Assembly (NCBI GenBank): GCA_003446545.1
Contig: DMAO01000182.1
Span: 1-9,057, forward strand
Source of the DNA: Sphaerochaeta sp.
GTDB taxonomy: Bacteria; Spirochaetota; Spirochaetia; Sphaerochaetales; Sphaerochaetaceae
Length of the DNA: 9,057 nt
Reading direction: 5' to 3'
Within the stretch, counting starts at the first letter, position 1. Each line of letters opens with the position of its first letter. Made by a program: the position numbers and the translations under genes. Shown piece after piece: positions 1-5,827 of the stretch. The notes under the pieces were generated by a model. It saw only the letters and a list, made by a program, of their open reading frames with translations. It was not told the origin of the DNA and searched no databases.

Positions 1-105
1 AGTTATTAATAACTAAAATCATATAATATAGAATAATAGAACCTATCTATCATATAATTTTATAGATTGGTTTTTAGTTTATGAACATTATATGTTTTTA
101 AATAA
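1..105. other. Very AT-rich spacer downstream of the ROK gene, with small inverted repeats
   Basis: No gene is visible. By hand count only 16 of 105 bases are G or C, far below the rest of the window. It holds a perfect 14-base palindrome at 1-14 (AGTTATTAATAACT), a 6-base inverted repeat ATCTAT/ATAGAT (45-50 and 62-67, 11-base gap), and a 5-base inverted repeat AACAT/ATGTT (84-88 and 92-96) just past the ROK stop codon. These could be operators or weak terminators, but none has a GC-rich stem followed by a T-run, so no function is assigned. Confidence 0.5.
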
Positions 106-1296
106 TTACCACCGTGCAGTCAGATAAGGGCCGATGGATTGGGAGAACAGTGTGCTTACCATCCCCATAGATTCACTATGTGCAGAATATTGTAAGTTGA
201 CCACAGAGGGTGTTTTGACGGCAAAAGGCTTTAGGGCCTCTTTCAGGGATTCTGTGAAATGCTCTGTAGCCGTTGCATCCACAAAAGGGCTTAGGATATA
301 GATTATATCAGGAAAGAAAGTGAGGTGAAGGTTTCGAATGACCTGGGCAATGATGGAATGGATCTCGGAGAGTTTTTCCTGTGATATGAACCCTTCCTGT
401 ATGCTTTGTTGGATGGAGGCTTCGTCTATGGTACCACTCCACTCATAGGCCTCCATGAATTTTGGAACTGCTGCCAGGCTCTCGATGGTCTGAGTTTCGC
501 TATCTCCGATGGGGACTGTCCAGTGGCCAATCTCTCCAAACAGGCCTCCACCTGAATGTATGGGAGTGCCATACGATGCAAAGGAAATGGCTATTCCATA
601 GCCCCAGTGTAACAGCAGGGAGTTCTTTGTATGGGAGTCTGGGTCTGACCTGAGGCAGTAGTTGAGGATGGCGTCAATATTCCGCTCAAACAGCACATTC
701 CCTTCGGAAAAGCCGGTGATGCTTTCGAATTTAAGGTTTCTCATGGAGGGGAATCGCGTTACCATCCGCCAGAGGTTGGCTTCCTTGTCAATGAGACCGG
801 GGACAGCAATGCCGTAGCCTAGCAGGTGTGTCCCTTCGGGAACCTTAGCTGAACACTCCTGTATGAGACCATTCAAAATAATGACCATTTCGGACTCGGT
901 CAGGCTTTTGTCCAGTGTCAGTATCTGTTCCTCAACAACCTCTCCGCAAAAGTTTGCGATGGTAGTGATCAGGGACATGGACATGATGGAGAAGGATATG
1001 ACCCAGAACCTGTTGGCCTTGATGGATAGGAACCACTCTGGCCTTCCTCGTCCTGAGTTTGCCCTTAAGCTCAGTTCGTTCACCAATCCATCTTCGATCA
1101 TCTCCCCGATGGATTTTGAAACGGTGGAAGGGCGCATTCCCAAAGATTCTATCACCATTTTCCGAGAGGCTGTCTCGTGTTCGGCGATGAACTGCAAGAT
1201 AAGGATCTTGACCCTGTCTTTTTCTCTGGTGCATGCCTGTAGCAGGCTTCGATAGTCGAGCACAGTCTTTCTGGTTGGTCGGTTCCTATTTGGCAT
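106..1296 (-). CDS. ROK-family transcriptional regulator (winged-helix plus sugar-kinase-like sensor domain)
   Basis: The 396-residue protein has the usual length and layout of ROK/NagC/XylR-type repressors. A winged-helix DNA-binding region (about residues 25-80, helix-turn-helix around SRKMVIESLGMRPSTVSKSI) ends in the family linker GRGRP (82-86). A ROK ATPase-fold domain follows (about 95-390), with GIAVPGLID (162-170) and GEIGH (254-258). The sensor domain is degenerate. The CxCGxxGC zinc cluster that normally follows GEIGH is absent, the segment running WTVPIGDSETQTIESL instead. The usual catalytic Asp of the E-N-D motif appears to be Asn206 (FERNIDAI), and the first phosphate-binding loop is not recognisable. 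It should therefore be a regulator rather than a kinase. It is divergent from the aldolase-like gene at 1499, which is its likely target. The effector is unknown. The ATG at 1296 is the only in-frame ATG ahead of the HTH and lacks a clear Shine-Dalgarno sequence. Confidence 0.9.
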   Translation of the reverse strand: MPNRNRPTRKTVLDYRSLLQACTREKDRVKILILQFIAEHETASRKMVIESLGMRPSTVSKSIGEMIEDGLVNELSLRANSGRGRPEWFLSIKANRFWVISFSIMSMSLITTIANFCGEVVEEQILTLDKSLTESEMVIILNGLIQECSAKVPEGTHLLGYGIAVPGLIDKEANLWRMVTRFPSMRNLKFESITGFSEGNVLFERNIDAILNYCLRSDPDSHTKNSLLLHWGYGIAISFASYGTPIHSGGGLFGEIGHWTVPIGDSETQTIESLAAVPKFMEAYEWSGTIDEASIQQSIQEGFISQEKLSEIHSIIAQVIRNLHLTFFPDIIYILSPFVDATATEHFTESLKEALKPFAVKTPSVVNLQYSAHSESMGMVSTLFSQSIGPYLTARW

Positions 1297-1302
1297 GACC
1301 CT

Positions 1303-1330
1303 ATTATATGCATACTATCGCCAGATTGAA
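1303..1330 (-). promoter_or_regulatory. Predicted promoter of the ROK gene, possibly leaderless
   Basis: On the minus strand a perfect -10 box TATAAT (1308-1303) lies 16 bases downstream of a weak -35 (TTCAAT, 1330-1325). Only six bases (AGGGTC) separate the -10 box from the ATG at 1296, so transcription would begin at or next to the start codon. This is read from sequence only. The -35 match is poor. Confidence 0.45.
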
Positions 1331-1439
1331 CAGCAAGGAGAGGAATCAGAACAAATCTGGACAAGACATACGTAGGCACTACACAGTGAAAGCAGCTGTA
1401 TAGTGGCAGAAAGATTACAGTTCAAGAGGGGATCCATCC

Positions 1440-1468
1440 TTTACCTGGCCTTGGTGGGCAGGTACACT
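1440..1468 (+). promoter_or_regulatory. Predicted promoter and operator-like inverted repeat before the aldolase-like gene
   Basis: A candidate -35 TTTACC (1440-1445) and -10 TACACT (1463-1468) are 17 bases apart, each matching 4 of 6 consensus bases. An inverted repeat TACCTG (1442-1447) / CAGGTA (1459-1464) overlaps both boxes with an 11-base gap. An inverted repeat inside a promoter next to a divergent ROK repressor gene is a plausible binding site for that repressor. This is inference. The rest of the intergenic region, 1297-1439, shows nothing else clear beyond the ROK promoter. Confidence 0.35.
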
Positions 1469-1483
1469 ATAGCTAGCAACTGT

Positions 1484-1490
1484 AGGAGGT
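1484..1490 (+). promoter_or_regulatory. Strong ribosome binding site that sets a TTG start
   Basis: AGGAGGT lies 8 bases before the TTG at 1499, ideal spacing. The nearer ATG at 1492 is only one base past the site and opens a 22-codon frame that stops at 1560, so the TTG is the start of the aldolase-like gene. Confidence 0.7.
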
Positions 1491-1498
1491 AATGCAAA

Positions 1499-2116
1499 TT
1501 GGATCACACAACAAAAATTCTTTCCCGTCTCCGCTGTATCCCGATGGCAAAGGCCTTTAGGCCAATACAAGCCCCTTCCTTAGCTGCTGCTCTCAGAGAG
1601 AGTGGTCTGAAGGTACTCAATGTGTCCCAACAGATGCAGGAGGGGAATCTCTTGGTACGGGCTCTCGCAAAAGACTACCCTGACATACTTGTTGGGGGTG
1701 GAAACGTACAAACGCTCGAGGAAGCGCAAAGGGCAATAGAGGAGGGTGCCTCTTTCATCTTCTCCCCTGTGTTCGATGAAAAGATGATCAAGTATTGCAT
1801 GAGCCAAAAGGTCTCCATCTTCCCTGTCACCACCGATGGTGAGAAGTGCAGGAAGATGAACCTTGATGTCCTTGGCTTCTACCCTGTAGACAAACTGGGA
1901 GGCTTTCCTGTCATCGACAAGCTAGGGGAAGAGTTCAAGCTCAAGTTCATTGTTGCAGGACACATCACTGAGCTTGATATGGATACCTTTTTGGATAATC
2001 CCCATGTCCTTGCCATGACCGGTAGCTGGATGTTTGATAAGGGAGCGATTGCTGCCAACAACTGGAAAGAGATCACCGAAAGCCTGAAGAGGGCAAGAAA
2101 GTGGGTGCTCGAGTAG
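1499..2116 (+). CDS. KDPG/KHG-aldolase-like protein lacking the canonical catalytic residues
   Basis: This 205-residue protein has the length and strand order of the class I aldolase family of Eda (2-keto-3-deoxy-6-phosphogluconate / 4-hydroxy-2-oxoglutarate aldolase), a TIM barrel. Matching landmarks are GLKVLNVS (36-43), ILVGGGNVQTLEEA (63-76), GASFIFSPVFDEKMIKYC (83-100), FYPVDKLGG (127-135), VAGHIT (152-157) and TGSWMF (174-179). Aligned by eye to E. coli Eda, the Schiff-base Lys133 (KFFPAE) falls on Gly126, Glu45 on Asn41, Arg49 on Gln45, and the threonine of GAGTV on Asn69. The usual aldolase chemistry is therefore unlikely. A changed substrate, a lyase or isomerase role, or a binding function are open alternatives. 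It starts with TTG behind a strong Shine-Dalgarno and is transcribed divergently from the ROK regulator. Sugar-acid metabolism is a reasonable guess from fold and neighbour, but the reaction is unknown. Confidence 0.8.
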   Translation: MDHTTKILSRLRCIPMAKAFRPIQAPSLAAALRESGLKVLNVSQQMQEGNLLVRALAKDYPDILVGGGNVQTLEEAQRAIEEGASFIFSPVFDEKMIKYCMSQKVSIFPVTTDGEKCRKMNLDVLGFYPVDKLGGFPVIDKLGEEFKLKFIVAGHITELDMDTFLDNPHVLAMTGSWMFDKGAIAANNWKEITESLKRARKWVLE

Positions 2117-2311
2117 AAACGGAATATATAGCGCTTGCATATCTTCGGGACAGTACGTAGGTAAGGTACGTCTCTTTATGACGGGATCGGCATCATCAAT
2201 GCATTGGATTCCCTGTGGTCCTGAAACCTGTGAGAGTCCCTATGCTAGAGAATGGATACAGGTCTCAGTCCTGGAAAAGTATGAGAAAACTGTGAAATCA
2301 GGGGGGCTTCC
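2117..2311. other. Intergenic region between the aldolase-like gene and the phoB promoter
   Basis: No convincing gene is seen. A weak imperfect stem (ACGTA, 7-base loop, TACGT, then CTCTTT) at about 2153-2178 could end the aldolase-like transcript. Two CCTGTG hexamers (2212-2217 and 2227-2232) and a CTGTG at 2290-2294 faintly recall the CTGTC-type half-sites of enterobacterial Pho boxes, but the 15-base spacing does not fit the 11-base period. A stem GGGGC (2303-2307) / GCCCC (2322-2326) with a 14-base loop runs into the phoB promoter. Confidence 0.35.
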
Positions 2312-2340
2312 TTGTTTTCGGGCCCCTTACTTTGTAGAAT
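2312..2340 (+). promoter_or_regulatory. Predicted phoB-phoR promoter, possibly leaderless
   Basis: A -35 TTGTTT (2312-2317) and a -10 TAGAAT (2335-2340, 5 of 6 consensus) are separated by exactly 17 bases. Only six bases (GCTGGT) lie between the -10 and the phoB ATG, with no purine-rich Shine-Dalgarno anywhere in the preceding 20 bases. The start site would therefore coincide with the start codon. The GGGGC/GCCCC stem partly overlaps the -35 and spacer. Confidence 0.5.
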
Positions 2341-2346
2341 GCTGGT

Positions 2347-3042
2347 ATGAAAGAAAATTCTGTCATTTTGATTGTTGAGGATGACCCTGATATTCAGGAA
2401 CTCATCCAATACCATCTGGTCAAGGAAGGGTATGATACCCTGCTTGTAGGCAACGGTAGGGATGCCCTTGATGTAGTGCAAAACCAGAGCCCTGATCTGG
2501 TCTTGCTTGACCTGATGCTTCCGGGTGTCAATGGGATAGAAGTCCTGAAAACCATACGCTTCGTCTGGAATCTCAGTACGCTTCCGATCATCATCGTCTC
2601 TGCCCGTACTGATGAGACAGACATCATCACTGCCTTGGAACTGGGAGCTGACAACTATCTTTCCAAGCCTTTCAGCCCTAAGGTATTGGTTGCCAATGTG
2701 AAGGCGTTGCTTAGAAGGACTTCCCTTGATGTCTCGCATACCGAGACTGCCATCAGTTTGGGGGATTTGTCTGTCGATCTGGACCGACGCGAGGCGAAAT
2801 ACCAGCATGACCTGATGAATCTTACTGCCACAGAATTCAACCTTCTGGTCTTGCTGGCATCACACCCAGGGAGGGTATATACCCGAAACCAGCTCATCAG
2901 CGGGATGCGTGGGGAAGACTATCCGGTAACCGAACGATCCATTGATGTCCAGATTGCAAGTCTGCGTAAGAAATTGGGGGAGGGTGGTTCCTTGGTGAAA
3001 ACAGTTTGGGGTATTGGATACTCCTACCAGGACAAGCTATGA
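2347..3042 (+). CDS. phoB: Phosphate regulon response regulator PhoB (OmpR/PhoB family)
   Basis: A 231-residue DNA-binding response regulator of normal family length. The receiver domain (about 5-122) has the acidic pocket EDD at 11-13, phosphoacceptor Asp55 (LVLLDLMLPG), Ser85 in VSAR and Lys107 in SKPFSP. The winged-helix effector domain (about 132-229) carries the family signatures LTATEFNLLVLLASHPGRVYTR (159-180) and RSIDVQIASLRKKL (197-210), and the wing VKTVWGIGYSY (217-227). When phosphorylated by PhoR it should bind Pho boxes and activate phosphate-starvation genes, including pst. The phoB identity rests on the coupled kinase gene and the convergent pst-phoU operon; sequence alone would also allow a PhoP-type regulator. 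Its stop codon overlaps the phoR ATG (ATGA), implying translational coupling. The start lacks a Shine-Dalgarno and may be leaderless. Confidence 0.93.
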   Translation: MKENSVILIVEDDPDIQELIQYHLVKEGYDTLLVGNGRDALDVVQNQSPDLVLLDLMLPGVNGIEVLKTIRFVWNLSTLPIIIVSARTDETDIITALELGADNYLSKPFSPKVLVANVKALLRRTSLDVSHTETAISLGDLSVDLDRREAKYQHDLMNLTATEFNLLVLLASHPGRVYTRNQLISGMRGEDYPVTERSIDVQIASLRKKLGEGGSLVKTVWGIGYSYQDKL

Positions 3043-4880
3043 AGTTTAAAAGCATCCGAAGCAGACTGGTTCTGCTTACCACACTCATCCTTGCTCTCTC
3101 TCTAACTGGAAGTGCTTGGATTGCGAATACGGCATTTTCTTCCACTCTTCGCAAAACCACCTATGCAGAACTTGCCGACAATGCAGAGTATCTCAGCACC
3201 CTGATCACATCTTCCTCCCCTGATCCTTGGCTTGGAGGGCATTTCCAGGCATATGCGCAATCGACATCCACCCGAATCACCCTCATCGATAGGGAAGGTG
3301 TGGTTCTCTTCGATTCCGAATACCCCATTCAGACTTTGGACAACCATCTGTGGAGAGAGGAGATCCAAGCCGCCCTGGATACTGGGGTTGCCACAAGCGA
3401 GCGCAAAAGCGCTACCCAAGGCCTTCCTGTCCTCTACTATGCACTTCGCATCAACGATCATCCGACGGTATCCGTCCTGAGGCTTTCCAGAGCTCTCGAC
3501 CAATTGGTGGGGTATCAGAGAAGCTACCTAAACTTGTTCTTCGGTGGTTTGGGTGTCCTTATCCTGCTTTCCCTGGTCATTACCGCCTTCAGCATTACGA
3601 TGCTCACCCGTCCGCTGGAATTGATCAAAGCTCTGTCCAGACGCTATGCACAGGGGGACCTTTCTGCACATACAACAGTGGAAAGCCCACAGGAACTTTC
3701 CGATCTTTCCAAAACCATGCAGGAGATGGCCTTCCTCCTGAAAACCAAGTTGGAAGAGGTGGAGTCTGACAAAACTCAATTGGAAACCATCCTGGAAAAC
3801 CTGAGTGAAGGGCTTCTTCTGCTTGATACCTCCTTGGTTATCCAGGTTGCCAACCATGAGGCGCTTGCTCTCCTTACCGAATCTGAACATCCTGACCTTG
3901 TTGGCAAGCGGCTTGACCATATCATCTCCTCCAGAGAGGTCCTCATTATGTGCAACGCTTGCATGGAGGACGGCAAGCCACACTCCATGACCATCGCCCA
4001 ATATGGGCACCTGTTCGGAGAGACTGCTTTGGTGGTGGGTAAGCGTAAGACCAAGACGTTGAAGTTGCTGGCTTGTGCGGTGGTCTCTTCAGGCAAGATG
4101 GAAGGGGTCGTGCTTTCCATCAACGATATGACTGAACTCAGACGCCTGGAGAATATCCGAAAGGAATTCGTTGCCAATGTATCCCATGAGCTTAAGACCC
4201 CCATCACCTCAATCGCAGGGTTCTCCGAAGCCCTTTTGGATTCATCACAGAAGGAAGAAAGGCAACACTTCCTGTACATCATTAACCGCCAGGCAATCCA
4301 TATGCAACACATAGTCGAGGATCTGCTTCTGCTCTCCAGCCTGGAGCAGCAAAACGCTTCGCCGGTCAAGACCTGGACGATGGCTAGCCAAATCCTTGAG
4401 GAAACCGAGGAACAGTGCAAGTATCGGTTTGAGGAGAAGGGCAGTATCTTGACCATCAAACTCATCAATCCGGAGAATCTGGATCTTTTCGTCAATGGTA
4501 TGCTCATAGTGCAAGCCCTGACGAATCTGGTGATCAACGCCCTTACCTATTCCGAGGCGGGCTCTGAGGTGGTTCTTTCGCTGAAACTGGATGAGAAATC
4601 TGCACTTTTCACTGTGCAGGATTCAGGCATCGGCATTCCAAAAGAAGACGCCCAGAGAATTTTCGAGCGGTTCTATCGTGTGGATGCAGGTCGGAGCAGG
4701 AGCCAGGGGGGTACAGGTCTTGGGCTCTCAATAGTCAAGCATATTGTCGCTGTCCATGGGGGTGTAGTTTCTGTAGCAAGTACCATGGGTAAAGGGAGCA
4801 CATTCACCATTAAACTGCCCAGAAGCACATCGGAGTTGAACGACATGAAGGCAAAAAGTGATTCCCTCTACCAACTCTGA
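3039..4880 (+). CDS. phoR: Phosphate regulon sensor histidine kinase PhoR
   Basis: A 613-residue membrane kinase. TM1 is at about 8-29 and TM2 at about 163-189, enclosing an extracytoplasmic region of some 130 residues. A HAMP region (about 188-240), a coiled stretch and a PAS-like domain (about 248-365) follow. The HisKA domain has phospho-acceptor His383 (FVANVSHELKTPITSIAGFSEAL). The ATPase domain shows the N box (NLVINALTYS, Asn496 and Asn500), DSGIGIP (528-534), FERFYR (542-547) and GGTGLGLSIVKHI (557-569). The start is the ATG overlapping the phoB stop, with AGGA six bases upstream; an earlier in-frame start inside phoB would add 11 residues and is not supported. It phosphorylates PhoB under phosphate limitation and is held off by PstSCAB-PhoU when phosphate is plentiful. 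Unlike enterobacterial PhoR it has a sizeable outside domain, as in Bacillus-type PhoR. A decayed second copy of its 3' end lies at 5639-5755. Confidence 0.93.
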   Translation: MKFKSIRSRLVLLTTLILALSLTGSAWIANTAFSSTLRKTTYAELADNAEYLSTLITSSSPDPWLGGHFQAYAQSTSTRITLIDREGVVLFDSEYPIQTLDNHLWREEIQAALDTGVATSERKSATQGLPVLYYALRINDHPTVSVLRLSRALDQLVGYQRSYLNLFFGGLGVLILLSLVITAFSITMLTRPLELIKALSRRYAQGDLSAHTTVESPQELSDLSKTMQEMAFLLKTKLEEVESDKTQLETILENLSEGLLLLDTSLVIQVANHEALALLTESEHPDLVGKRLDHIISSREVLIMCNACMEDGKPHSMTIAQYGHLFGETALVVGKRKTKTLKLLACAVVSSGKMEGVVLSINDMTELRRLENIRKEFVANVSHELKTPITSIAGFSEALLDSSQKEERQHFLYIINRQAIHMQHIVEDLLLLSSLEQQNASPVKTWTMASQILEETEEQCKYRFEEKGSILTIKLINPENLDLFVNGMLIVQALTNLVINALTYSEAGSEVVLSLKLDEKSALFTVQDSGIGIPKEDAQRIFERFYRVDAGRSRSQGGTGLGLSIVKHIVAVHGGVVSVASTMGKGSTFTIKLPRSTSELNDMKAKSDSLYQL

Positions 4881-4926
4881 CAAGGTTTTCAGGCTCTCAT
4901 CGGATTATAGGGGCGGGGCCTGATTT
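4681..4926. repeat. Left copy of a diverged direct repeat covering the phoR-3'/phoU-3' junction
   Basis: This segment (end of phoR, its stop, and the tail of a phoU relic) matches 5639-5827 in the same orientation. The first 12 bases (4681-4692 = 5639-5650) are identical. 4766-4803 and 5673-5710 match at 32 of 38 positions by hand count, and similarity continues through the AGGC-rich block near 4909-4920. The right copy lacks about 55 bases (near 4711-4765) and 27 bases (4804-4830). The left copy lacks about 25 bases present in the right one near 5775-5803. Confidence 0.8.
4889..4926 (-). pseudogene. Relic of the phoU 3' end
   Basis: Read on the minus strand this gives K-I-R-P-R-P-Y-N-P-M-R-A-stop. 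The intact phoU at 5765 ends K-G-Q-R-P-R-L-N-G-P...I-M-T-stop. The shared RPR codons, the in-frame Met near the end and the aligned TGA show that this is the last dozen codons of a phoU copy, ending 8 bases from the phoR stop. It implies that phoR and phoU were once immediately convergent. Confidence 0.6.
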
Positions 4927-4950
4927 TGAGATCAGCACCAACGGCCCCAT

Positions 4951-5607
4951 ATGGGCATGACCAACGTGTGGTATGTGGAGAAGACAGGTGAGTCTGAGAC
5001 ATTCCCTTCGTGTCCTTGGGCAGTTGACCTGAGGGGAGTGGAGTTTCCCGGACGAAGCGACGTCAAGGATGTGTATGCCAACGTCAGGGAAAAGTCCCTG
5101 GGGGTGCTGGTTTTGGGAGAGCGGAAGTCTAGGAGACTGTTGGGCGATGTGATCCTCACAAAAGCAGAGGTGATCGCCCAACGGGCATATGAGGATGGTT
5201 GCGTTCCCTCTACATGGAATTTTGATGTCCACTATCCTGACAGGCGCTTCTATGCGGTCTTCCATGAGGGAGATGGCTTCTTGACCAAGGACTATCGTGA
5301 CCTGTATGTGACGCCCTACTTCATTCCCTTCCGCTGTCTCTACTCAAGGAACGTACCAAATCTCTTCATGGCAGGTCGGAATATTTCTGTCACCCATGAT
5401 GCCCTTGGGGCGGCTCGGGTGATGAGGACCTGCGGGATGATGGGAGAGATAGTTGGGTATGCAGCCGCTTTGTGTCTGGAATATGGGATTGCTCCCAGGC
5501 AAGTGTATGAGCTGCAACTCGCAAGGTTCCTCGGACGACTACACGATCTGGAAAACAAAGAGACACACAAGAGTGACGTGGAGAAGCAGATGCATAGTGC
5601 GCTGTAG
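4951..5607 (+). pseudogene. 5'-truncated FAD-dependent oxidoreductase (C-terminal part only)
   Basis: The 218 codons match the C-terminal part of FAD-dependent oxidoreductases of the FAD_oxidored type: CPWAVDLRGVEFP (about 21-33), the middle region with PSTWNFDVHYPD, then YFIPFRCLYSRNVPNLFMAGRNISVTHDALGAARVMRTCGMMGEIVGYAAALC, in which the hallmark AGRNIS and the G-A-A-R-V-M-R-T flavin-contact motif are intact. The N-terminal Rossmann domain with GxGxxG is missing; the full family is roughly 400-600 residues. There is no ribosome binding site before the ATG at 4951. The bases at 4931-4948 read I-S-T-N-G-P-I-W in another frame, so the homology may extend upstream through a one-base frameshift near 4955. 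The reading frame is otherwise open to the stop, so a functional short protein cannot be excluded, but without the FAD-binding domain it is most likely a relic. It sits between the two junction repeats. Confidence 0.75.
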
Positions 5608-5622
5608 GTTTTTATACCTACA
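5603..5622 (+). other. Stem-loop at the end of the oxidoreductase relic
   Basis: A perfect 7-base stem TGTAGGT (5603-5609) / ACCTACA (5616-5622) with a 6-base loop contains the TAG stop codon of the relic. There is no T-run after it, so it is at best a weak or decayed terminator. Confidence 0.3.
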
Positions 5623-5638
5623 CTCAGACTGAGGTGGT

Positions 5639-5755
5639 TGGATGCAGGTCTGTTCAGGAGTCAAGGTAGCGCAGTTTCTGTAGTGAGTACAATTGGCAGA
5701 GGGAGCACATCGGCCTCGAACATGAAGGCCAAAGTGCTTCCCCCTACCAATTTAG
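5639..5755 (+). pseudogene. Decayed fragment of the phoR 3' end
   Basis: Nucleotides correspond to phoR 4681-4880 with two internal deletions and frame-disrupting changes, so it cannot encode the kinase end. Recognisable pieces are the region of the G2 box onset, the S-V-A-S-T codons near 5673-5710, and the final codons around 5711-5755. Confidence 0.7.
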
Positions 5756-5827
5756 GCAGGTTCTTCAGGTCATTATCGGCCCTGATGGCCCTTGTTTCGG
5801 ACCATTGAGGCGGGGCCTCTGACCTTT
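5639..5827. repeat. Right copy of the phoR-3'/phoU-3' junction repeat
   Basis: Partner of 4681-4926. It begins with 12 bases identical to phoR codons, is shortened by two deletions, and runs into the final codons of the intact phoU gene. One deletion (27 bases relative to the left copy) falls exactly between two AGCACAT heptamers (4797-4803 and 4824-4830 in the left copy) and leaves one heptamer here (5704-5710), the pattern of slipped-strand deletion. Confidence 0.8.

Noticed and set aside
863..1255. 130-codon plus-strand frame inside the ROK gene
   Set aside because: Antisense to the winged-helix and sensor coding region; no supporting features.
1492..1560. Short frame from the ATG nearest the strong Shine-Dalgarno
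   Set aside because: The ATG is only one base past AGGAGGT, and the 22-codon peptide overlaps the aldolase-like gene out of frame. The TTG at 1499 has proper spacing and opens a family-length protein.
2178..2378. 66-codon frame on the plus strand between the aldolase-like gene and phoB
   Set aside because: No ribosome binding site, it runs through the phoB promoter and start in another frame, and its composition (many Cys and Trp) is unlike a real protein.
3776..4537. 253-codon frame antisense to phoR
   Set aside because: It lies wholly inside phoR, whose PAS, HisKA and ATPase motifs are unambiguous. The antisense product is rich in Ser, Arg and Met with no domain, typical of a shadow.
4881..5827. 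An insertion sequence or transposon as the source of the duplicated junction
   Set aside because: No transposase, terminal inverted repeats or short target duplication. The repeats are about 190-250 bases long and correspond to phoR/phoU coding ends, which suits homologous duplication or integration better.
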